From the NCBI GenBank assembly GCA_963751795.1, contig CAVVVI010000004.1, forward strand, positions 1,426,001 through 1,490,000: a DNA stretch of 64,000 nucleotides, read 5' to 3'. Origin of the DNA: BOG-908 sp963751795 (GTDB taxonomy: Bacteria > Pseudomonadota > Alphaproteobacteria > Acetobacterales > Acetobacteraceae). This document shows, piece after piece, positions 56,882 to 64,000 of the stretch (positions within the stretch are counted from its first letter, which is position 1; the number at the start of each line of letters is the position of its first letter). Under the pieces are notes generated by a model. That model was not told where the DNA came from. It made no database searches and was given only the letters and a program-made list of their open reading frames with translations. The translations under genes and the position numbers were made by a program.

Positions 56882-59800
56882 ATGGCCAGCTACGAGTTGA
56901 GCGCGGAGGCGACCGGGGACGGCTTCAGGTTCTCCCTGGCACGCAGGGGCGCCCTCGGGTTCGGGCACGCACCCGTGGCCTACCGGGCCTGGTCGGAGGA
57001 CGATCACCCAGGCGTGGGCTTGCTCAGGCTGCTGGTGGAGAACGAGGCGGCGGAGGTCACCGATGGCTGCGTCGTGGTGCCGCACCCGACGATCGCGTGC
57101 ATGGGACGCGGCGAGACGTCCGTCCTGCGGCTGCCGGCTGCCTGCCCGTACTCATTGCGGCTGGAGGGTTCCGGCGCCGTCTCCGACCCGGGGTTCAGGA
57201 TCATCGTGCGCTGGTTGGACGGCTCGGGCGTCGACGTCGTCGGCCTCAGGCGAGCCGGCACCCTCCTGGCCAGCGTGACCGGGCGGTTCATCGTCCGGGA
57301 GCCGCTCTACTCCCTGCTCGAGGACGTGGATGCGCTGAACGCCACGGCGAGCGGCGGCGGGACCCTTGACGCGAGGATGGTCAGCCTCGCCCGCGTCAAG
57401 GCGGCCCTGGAACATGCCACCGGCGACGGGCGGGCCGACGAATACATCCAGGGGATCACCATCCACCATGCGACGGGATTGGCGATAACGCCCGCCGCGG
57501 CCGGCGCCGACCTCTTCACGCCGGTCCTCTTCGGCGACTTGCCGGCGCCCTACGCGTCTCCCGACAACGAGGAGACGCCCGTGGATCGCGGGCCCCTCCT
57601 GCCCGCCGGACACGCAGCGCGGTTCCGCAGCCTCATCTTCCCCCGGGAGGGAGCCAGGAGCCACTACAGGCTCGCCGAGGGCGTGTATTCGGTGGTCGAC
57701 CCCGGCGTCCAAGCCGCATTGGCTGTCGTTGCGAGGGTGAACGCGTCCGACGCCTCGGTCCGCGACGCTTTCCGGGCGGACCCGCGCTCGTTCCTGATCG
57801 AAGCCATCGAGGGCGCCGGCGGTTCCGGAGACATCCTGTGCGCCATGCCGGAGGCACCGGGCGCCGGTTACGGCGATCGAGTCCTAGGCATCCGCGAATG
57901 GGAGAAGGTCAGGCTCTCCTTCAAGATCCCCGTCGAGCGGGACTGGTTCTCGGGAGAGGGCGACGACACCGAGACGTTCACCATCCGGGTCCCGGGATCA
58001 GCCCATCCGATCCTGGTCTCGCCCGCGGGGGTGTCGCGCCTCAGGGATGCGATCGATAACGCGAAGGCGGCAGGTAGGGCCGACGTCGAATACGAAGGCA
58101 GGACGTATCCGCTCACGCCGGATTTCGAGCATACCATCGGCAAACTGCTGGGTCACCTATCCCCGGACCACCGCTCGCCCCTAGGGCGGAAGACGGCCGG
58201 GGACGGCGTCCCGACGATGCTGGTGCTCGACGTGGCTGCCAACGAGGAGGACCTCGTCTACAATGCCGGGATGCGGGATCCTGCCGGCGCCCTCTCCCGG
58301 TCGGAAGCGGACGCGCCGCTCAGGACGGCGCCCATGCCCCACCAGGTGGACGGTATCGCGTGGCTGCGCCACGCCTTCCTGAGCGGCATGCCGGGAGTGC
58401 TGCTGGCAGACGACATGGGCCTGGGCAAGACGTTCCAGGTCTTGGCGTTCTTGAACTGGCTACTGGCAAACGATGGCGGCGCACGCGCCCCGATCCTGGT
58501 CGTAGCGCCCAAGAAGCTGCTCGACGTGTGGCGCGAGGAGATCAGGACGCACCTGGGCGACGACGGGCTGGGACGACCGGTGCTCGCATACGACGAGCAC
58601 CTGAGGGGCCTGAAGGTCGCCATCGGCCGGGAGGGCGCACTCGGCCGACATGCGCTCGATGTGGCCAGGCTCGCCGCGGCCGATTGGGTACTGACCACCT
58701 ACGAGACCCTGCGGGACTACCACATGTCGTTCGGCCAGGTGCGCTTCCGGATCGGGATCTACGACGAAGCCCAGAAGATGAAGGCCATGGCCTCCCTCAT
58801 CAACAACGCTGCAAAGGGACAGCAACCAGACTTCACCATCCTGATGACCGGGACGCCGATCGAGAACGGTGTCATGGACCTCTGGACCCTGCTCGACGTC
58901 GCCTGGCCGGGGTTCCTCGGCATGAGCGGCCGCGAGTTCGCCAAGGCATACGGCGACGAAGCCACGCCCGAAAAGGTATGCCGAACTCAAGGATCGGCTG
59001 GTGGAGCCGGTGCGGATCGGCGGGCGGGAGTGCCCGCCGGTCATGATGCGCCGCTTCAAGTCGGGCGTGCTGGCGGGATTGCCGAAGAAGACGGAACGGC
59101 AATGGCGCGAGGACATGCCGTCGGGCCAGGTCAGCGCCTACGACGCGGTTCTGGCGGACAAGCGATCGGGGCGGTCCCCTGCGCTGCAGGCCCTCCAGGC
59201 GCTGCGGTCCGTCGCCTTCCATCCCGACCTCCGCCTCCCGGAGGGCACGGTGACCACGCCCGGGTGATCGCGCGTCGGCCCGGTTCAAGGCGCTGTTCGC
59301 CGTCCTCGACGGGGCGCATCGCGCGGGCGAACGGGTACTCGTCTTCGTGGACCTCCGCCAGGGACAGCGTGTCCTCGCTGAGTTGATCCGCCATCGTTAT
59401 GGGATGCCGCGGCACCCGCAGGTCATCAACGGTGACACGTCAACTAAGGCCCTCGACTACATCAAGGCCGATTTCCAGACCGGCAAGGGCTTCGACGTCC
59501 TGTTGCTCGGACCGCGGTCCGCGGGGTTCGGCCTAACGCTGACGGCGGCCAACCACGTGGTGCACATGAACAGATGGTGGAATCCGGCGGTCGAAGACCA
59601 ATGCAGCGACCGGGTATACCGCCTGGGGCAGGACAAGGACGTGACGATCCACGTGCCGATCGCGGTCCACCCCGTGCTCGGCGACGCGTCGTTCGACGTC
59701 GTCCTGGATGCGATGCTTTCGGAGAAGCGCGGGCTCAGCCGCGAATCGTCGTTCCGACGACCATGACGGAGGGCGACTTCCGCCGCATGATGGCCGTGGT

Positions 59801-60250
59801 CGCCGGCAGGATTCCGGCGGCCTCGGGCCGACACCGCTGGACACCATGGGATGGCGGACTTCGAAGACTGGACTGCGGAGCAGTTCACGCGGGCCGGCTA
59901 CCAAGCGAGCAGGACCCCCCGGACGGGCGATGCCGGCGCCGACGTGATACTGCGTCCGCCCGCCGGTAGCTCCGCCCGCGCCGTGATTTGCCAATGCAAG
60001 CACCGGGCGCTAGGCGCCGGCGCCCTGGATGAGGATGCCGTGCATGAAGTGCTCAAGGCGGCCAAGGCCTATGCTGGGCGGTATCCTTGGCTCGGAGAAC
60101 CCGTGCTCTTGGCCGTAACCAACGGCAGAACGACGCTTGCGGCATCCCGGATGGCCGCTGAGAAGGGCGTGATAATGGTGGACGGCTCGCGGGTGGATGG
60201 GCTGGCCGGAATAGCCTTAGAGATCGTCCGCATGCCGCCGGGTCGTAATG
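56882..60250 (+). pseudogene. zorD: Zorya anti-phage protein ZorD (SNF2-type helicase plus Mrr-like nuclease), several frameshifts
   Basis: About 1,120 residues if repaired. A ~500-residue N-terminal region (MASYELSAEATGDGFRFSLA) precedes the SNF2 helicase: VLLADDMGLGKTFQVLAFL (Walker A), YDEAQKMK (DEAQ) and LMTGTPIENGVMDLW. One-base changes near 58976 (AAAAGG), 59262 (CCCGGG), 59752 (GCGAATC) and 59820 (TCGGGC) must be repaired. The second helicase lobe then reads VLVFVDLRQGQRVLAELIRH and EDQCSDRVYRLGQDKDV. The C-terminal Mrr-like nuclease (MADFEDWTAEQFTRAGYQAS) carries the D...QxK core in DAGADVIL and VICQCKH. Helicase plus Mrr is the type I ZorD design. Confidence 0.82.
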
Positions 60251-60284
60251 GGGACGTTGGCAGCTCAACGAACAGCCCACCTTC

Positions 60285-60672
60285 CATAACCGTAAGCGTC
60301 CTAAGGGCGACACAACGTTGTCGTCTATCCCGCGACCAGGAGGACGTGGCCGGCCTGTTCAAGCGGCTACGCTTCGCCGGCATTCGGATCGTCACCTTGG
60401 CCGAAGGCGAGATCAGCGAACTGCATGTCGGGCTGAAGGGCACCATGAACGCGCTGTTCCTGCGCGACCAATGAGGAACTGGGAGCCGCCGCCGGCGCTC
60501 TGCGCCCGCACGGACAGAGAGCTGGTGGCGAAGGAGGTGCCGAGCTGCGCATCATCCGCAGGAGCTGTGGGACAAAGCGAAGTCGCGCCAGGCGAAGGCC
60601 GAGGCCGCAGTTCCTGCCAAGCCGCGCGGGCCTTATAAGCAGCGCCAGCCAAAGGCTGCGCAGAAGGATTGA
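60285..60672 (+). pseudogene. Remnant of a serine recombinase N-terminal and middle part
   Basis: One frame reads RLSRDQEDVAGLFKRLRF and later VTLAEGEISELHVGLKGTMN, the resolvase-fold segment of large serine recombinases just after the catalytic Ser region; it ends at a TGA at 60474. Further on, ELVAKEVP and QELWDKAKSRQAKAEA match the recombinase domain that follows in such proteins. The catalytic N-terminal part and the C-terminus are missing. It is fused in frame to the end of the ZorD nuclease, so the element inserted at or replaced the ZorD tail. Confidence 0.7.
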
Positions 60673-60679
60673 TTTAGCT

Positions 60680-61126
60680 ATGCAAAGTAAAGTCCTGCCG
60701 ATGTTAGCTGCCAGTTTCGCAATAATTGGTATATCAATGAAGAGCGCGTTATCAAAACCGCAAGTCTTGTCCAGGCAGCATTATCACGAGATGATTGTAA
60801 AGTGGCACATCAGGGATATGAGCGGCCTTGATAATTTCGGCAAAATGGGTTGTTTAAAAGCCCTATATTCTGCACAAGAGCTTGTGAGTGACCTTGAACA
60901 AGAAAAAGTTCAGAGCGAAATCGATGGCGGCGATAATTGGGCTTTAGCTGATAGCCAGAATGTAGCAACCGAGTATAATGGACTTGCGATTGTAGCGCAG
61001 CGCAATGGCTGCGAAGACATTGCGAGAAGTCTATATCTGAAAGTTATCGAGACATACGTCGGCGCAGGTTACGAAGCCATGAGGCAGCGAGCGCAGATCG
61101 GAATCGATAATTTACAAAAGACCTGA
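60680..61126 (+). CDS. AT-rich orphan hypothetical protein
   Basis: A 148-residue protein whose codon use (GTA, TTA, AAA, ATA, AAT) and AT content differ sharply from all neighbours, implying recent transfer. The N-terminal MLAASFAIIGISMKS could be a weak signal or membrane segment. The rest is helical, with NWALADSQNVATEYNGLAIV and YLKVIETYVGAGYEAMRQRA, tandem-helix-like. I do not recognise a family. It sits 7 bases past the recombinase debris and 50 bases before the IS66 end. A rho-independent terminator is not evident. It could be a defence or toxin-related gene, but nothing shows that. Confidence 0.7.
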   Translation: MQSKVLPMLAASFAIIGISMKSALSKPQVLSRQHYHEMIVKWHIRDMSGLDNFGKMGCLKALYSAQELVSDLEQEKVQSEIDGGDNWALADSQNVATEYNGLAIVAQRNGCEDIARSLYLKVIETYVGAGYEAMRQRAQIGIDNLQKT

Positions 61127-61266
61127 CGGTTCCACTCAGCTCCAGCATTCTTTGCCTTGAGCATTCCCGCACTCAGCGTAAGCGGCACGGCGACAGCACA
61201 TGGCGGCGCCCTATGTCCGTGATGCAAGTCCGCCATGGACGACACCTCATAGCCGGGGCGCCATCA

Positions 61267-61298
61267 GAGCGCTCCTACGAGTGGTCGTAGGAGCGCTC
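61267..61298. repeat. 14-bp perfect palindrome at the tnpA 5' end
   Basis: GAGCGCTCCTACGA (61267-61280) and its exact complement TCGTAGGAGCGCTC (61285-61298) flank a 4-base loop. It lies immediately before the first tnpA-coding codons and after the IS left end. It may be a subterminal transposase-binding structure or an inserted hairpin that removed the tnpA start. Confidence 0.7.
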
Positions 61299-61302
61299 GT
61301 AG

Positions 61303-61715
61303 CGACCGATCGAGATCATCACCCGCAACGAGCGTCGGCGATGGAGCCTGGAGCAGAAGCGCGAGATTGTTGCCGAGAGCCTTGGTCCGGGGCTGACGCC
61401 GACGGAAGTCGCCCGCAAACACGAGATCAGTTCCGGGCAGCTCTACACTTGGCGGCGGGAACTTCTCGGCATGCAGACCGCGATGATCACCCGAGCGACG
61501 CCGAGATTTGCGGAGGTGGAGACAGGCTTGCGCCCCTGCAATGCGGGCCGACCAACCTGCTCCGACCGAGGCGCATCTGCCTGCCGTCAACAGCGCCGTC
61601 ACGTCCTGACGGGCTGATCGAAGTGGTGATGCCCAGCGGGGTGGTGGTGCGGATGGACGCACATGTCGATGGCCGGGCGCTCCGCCGCATCCTCGGTGCG
61701 CTGGAAGAGCGATGA
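61303..61715 (+). pseudogene. IS66 tnpA-like (Orf1) with frameshifts
   Basis: The HTH-like Orf1 of IS66. It reads RPIEIITRNERRRWSLEQKR, then LTPTEVARKHEISSGQLYTW (helix-turn-helix). It shifts near 61530 to PAMRADQPAPTEAHLPAVNS and again near 61612 to RPDGLIEVVMPSGVVVRMDA, ending EER at 61715. Both steps equal one extra base. No in-frame start codon follows the upstream TAG, so the start is also lost. The end overlaps the tnpB start by 4 bases. Confidence 0.7.
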
Positions 61716-62062
61716 TCGCGCTTGCGTCCGGCCTGCGCGTCTATCTGGCGTACGGCGTGACCGACATGCGGAAGGGCATGACTGGCTTGGCCATGCTGGT
61801 GCAGCAGACGCTGGACGAGGACCCGTTCGGCGGTGCCGTGTTTGCCTTTCGCGGCCGCCGTGCCGGGTTGATCAAGCTGATCTGGCACGATGGCGTGGGT
61901 CTCTGCATGCTGACCAAGAGCTTGGAGCAGGGCCAATTCGTATGGCCGTCTGCAGACACGACGGGGCGGGTCACCCTGTCATCGCCTCAGCTGGCGGCCT
62001 TGCTCGACGGGTGCGAGTGGCGGGCGCCGGTGCCCCGACGCAGGCCGGAACTGGCCGGATAA
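61712..62062 (+). CDS. IS66 tnpB-like (Orf2) accessory protein
   Basis: A 116-residue IS66 Orf2 protein. YLAYGVTDMRKGMTGLAMLV is the family hallmark, followed by DPFGGAVFAFRGRRAGLIKL and the conserved WHDGVGLCMLTKSLEQGQFV. It is essential for IS66 transposition in studied members, but its exact role is unknown. It is intact. The start overlaps the tnpA end by 4 bases, and tnpC begins about 58 bases after its stop. Confidence 0.88.
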   Translation: MIALASGLRVYLAYGVTDMRKGMTGLAMLVQQTLDEDPFGGAVFAFRGRRAGLIKLIWHDGVGLCMLTKSLEQGQFVWPSADTTGRVTLSSPQLAALLDGCEWRAPVPRRRPELAG

Positions 62063-62120
62063 AAACGGCCGGGCAAACAAATTCTGGCCCCGACGCGGCG
62101 TCATCGTCCATCGTTGCCAG

Positions 62121-63704
62121 GTGCAGATCGACCCCGACACCCTGCCGGAAGACCCCGCCACGCTGCAGCAGATGCTGCGCGTGCTGCTGCACCAGCAGGG
62201 CGAACTCAACGCCGAGAACGACAAGCTGCGGCTGCTGATCCAGCGCCTGACGCGCCAGCAATTCGGCCGCCGCTCCGAACAGCTGACCCCCGATCAGCTG
62301 CAGTTCGGCCTGGAAGATCTGGAACAGACCATCGCCGAGAACCAGGCGGGACAGGATGCCGCAGAGCCCACAGCGCCGAGCAAGCCCGCCGACGCCAAAC
62401 GCCCGGCGCGCAATCACGGCGCCTGCCCGCCCACCTGCCGCGCTATGAGGTGGTCATCGATGCCGCGCCCGAGGCGTGCCCCTGCTGCGGCGGCACGATG
62501 CACAGCATTGGCGAACTCCGCACCGAGCAGCTCGACATGGTGCCCGCTCAGCTGCGCGTGCGGGTGACGCGCCGTCCGCGCCCGCGCTATGCCTGTCGCG
62601 GTTGCGAGGGTGCCGTGGTGGTGGCCGAGCGCCCGCCCGGCCGATCGACGGCGGCATGGCGACCGAGGCGCTGATCGTGCATGTGCTGATCAGCAGGTTC
62701 TGCGACTCCTTACCACTGTATCGGCAGTCGCAGATGCTGGCCCGCCAGGGAATTGCGATCGACCGCTCGACGTTGGCCAACTGGGTGGGCCGCGCCTGCT
62801 GGTGGCTGACGCCTCTCTACGATCTGGTGGTCAGCACAGCGTTGTCGGCCAACAAGCTGTTCGCCGACGATACCACACTGCCGGTGCTCGACCCTGGCCG
62901 CGGCCGCACCAAGACGGGGCGGCTGTGGTGCTATGCCGTTGATGACCGGCCCTGGTGCGGGCCGTCCCACCCGATTGCCGCCTATGTCTACTCGGAGGAC
63001 CGTAAGGGTGCCCATCCAACCCGGCATCTGGCCAGGTTTGACGGCGTGCTGCAGGTGGACGGCTATGCAGGCTTCAAGCGCCTGGCAGGGGAACGGGCCG
63101 ACAAATCGGTCCAACTTGCTTTCTGCTGGGCCCACATGCGCCGCGCCTTTTTCGAGTTCCACACTTCGACCAAGTCGCCGATCGCAGCTGAGCTGCTGGC
63201 GCGGGTAGCCGCTCTTTACGCGATCGAAGCAGAGGTCGCGGCCATCCCGCCGAACACCGACAGCATGTGCGCGACAAGCGCAGCCGGCCCATTGTGGAAG
63301 GGCTGCATCGCTGGTTGGGCGAACAGCTGCCACGCATCTCCGGCGCATCAGACCTGGCGAAAGCCATGCGCTACGCGTTTCGACATTGGCCCGGCCTAAT
63401 CGCGTTCCTTAAGGACGGCCGTATCGAGATGGACACGAACGTGGTCGAGCGCGCGATCCGGCCGATCACCCTTGCCCGCAAGAATGCGCTGTTCGCCGGC
63501 TCGGACGGCGGGGTACGCCACTGGGCAATCGCGATGACATTGATCCAGACTGCAAAGCTGAACGGCTTGGAACCGATGGCGTGGTTGACCGACATGCTGG
63601 AGCGCATCGTCTCGGGGCACACCAAGTCTCACAGACTTTACGAGCTGCTTCCATGGCATTGGACCGGCAGCACACCGACGGTGATACTGTCTCGGGCTGC
63701 TTAA
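62121..63704 (+). pseudogene. IS66 tnpC transposase with three frameshifts
   Basis: The IS66 DDE transposase, ~528 residues if repaired. Coiled N-terminus (LRLLIQRLTRQQFGRRSEQL), then a zinc-finger-like CPCCGGTMHSIGEL in a shifted frame. Shifts occur near 62420, 62640 and 63260, each equal to one missing base. The catalytic core follows: KLFADDTTLPVLDPGRGRTK with the first Asp, VLQVDGYAGFKRLAGERADK with the second, and RIEMDTNVVERAIRPITLAR with the Glu. It ends VILSRAA at 63704. Deletion-type changes here differ from the insertion-type shifts elsewhere. Confidence 0.78.
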
Positions 63705-63710
63705 ATCAAT

Positions 63711-64000
63711 GGGAATGAGCATGAACGTACCGGATCCACATTGTGAATTCCAGCTCTCCGGCGAAGACCTTGATGGCAAGCCGATCAGCTGTACGGGCCA
63801 GCAAATGGCACGGATCCTGGAGGCGATCGTCGCCATGCCAGAACTCCGTAATTACCTGGTACGCCGCGGCGTTGGATGCTTATCCGCGACTTCTGAATTA
63901 CGGCAGCAGCACATTCGAGGAAGTCACAAGTCTTCCAGGACTAACGAACACCATTCGTGCAACCGGGCAGTTCCTCGGCGGCATCCTGGCAGCCGTTCCC
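63711..64000 (+). CDS. Partial hypothetical protein at the window edge
   Basis: An open frame begins MGMSMNVPDPHCEFQLSGED just after the IS66 transposase and runs off the window. It becomes Arg/His-rich after about residue 45 (MPELRN). Another frame in the same bases reads NSVITWYAAALDAYPRLLNY from about 63843, a better-looking protein. A frameshift near 63841 may join the two, or the second belongs to a gene interrupted by the IS. No family recognised. Confidence 0.35.

Larger units (their letters stand above)
61178..63704 (+). mobile_element. IS66-family insertion sequence
   Basis: tnpA-, tnpB- and tnpC-type frames in the usual order on the plus strand. The left end reads GTAAGCGGCACGGCGAC at 61178, matching the GTAAGCG start of many IS66 termini. 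I could not find the matching right inverted repeat; the end is beyond 63704 and may lie near 63880, where GCTTAT occurs. tnpA and tnpC are frameshifted, so the element is probably inactive or mis-sequenced. Confidence 0.75.

Noticed and set aside
59851..60474. Free-standing Mrr endonuclease gene
   Set aside because: Frame repair joins it to the helicase as one ZorD protein, and its C-terminal part is recombinase debris.

Overview
This is a high-GC chromosomal window from a Gram-negative bacterium. It carries TonB receptors, an RND adaptor with an outer-membrane channel, LolA, beta-barrel porins and Tad pilin-like genes. The protein style suggests an alphaproteobacterium, plausibly an acetic-acid-bacterium relative (Acetobacteraceae). 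The genus cannot be fixed from sequence alone, and there is no rRNA or intact tRNA.

Layout. 0-6 kb: small membrane protein, PEP-CTERM protein, efflux adaptor plus outer-membrane factor without a pump, a GntA-like/DUF1989 pair and a YcgN-type cysteine protein. 6-11.3 kb: two TadE-like genes, a TadG/VWA gene and a large porin. 11.3-18.7 kb: LolA-like, glucokinase, OmpA-like, class II aldolase, glycogen-debranching-type enzyme and a GH63/MGH1-type glucosidase, a storage-glucan/sugar block. 18.5-23 kb: lipoprotein, a porin broken by two frameshifts, LysR regulator and a PdxI-like reductase. 23-34.8 kb: a TonB receptor, DeoR-family regulator, secreted amidohydrolase and a tightly overlapping operon (alpha-galactosidase family, EamA transporter, GatZ/KbaZ, AgaS, BadF-type sugar kinase). 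It looks like a galactosaminide/GalNAc utilisation locus. 34.9-37.8 kb: haem-oxygenase-like di-iron enzyme, methyltransferase and ATP-grasp protein. 38-47.8 kb: TPR-sulfotransferase, a secreted phosphoesterase behind a Pho-box-like promoter, tonB, a TonB receptor and a two-component system; direct repeats with Pho-box spacing precede tonB and the receptor.

47.8-64 kb is an acquired region. It holds debris of a serine recombinase on both sides, a broken tyrosine integrase, a DUF262/DUF1524 (GmrSD-like) gene and a type I Zorya anti-phage system (zorA, zorB, zorC, zorD, with a C-terminal Mrr-like nuclease in ZorD). Then come an AT-rich orphan gene and a broken IS66-family element. zorA to zorD are contiguous on one strand and the restriction-like gene is divergent, a typical defence island.

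A striking property is the number of single-base frameshifts (about 20 by my count) in otherwise well-conserved genes. They are densest after 48 kb, often in short homopolymers, and mostly equivalent to one extra base. Sequencing or assembly error is a serious alternative to gene decay, so the Zorya system may be intact in the real genome.
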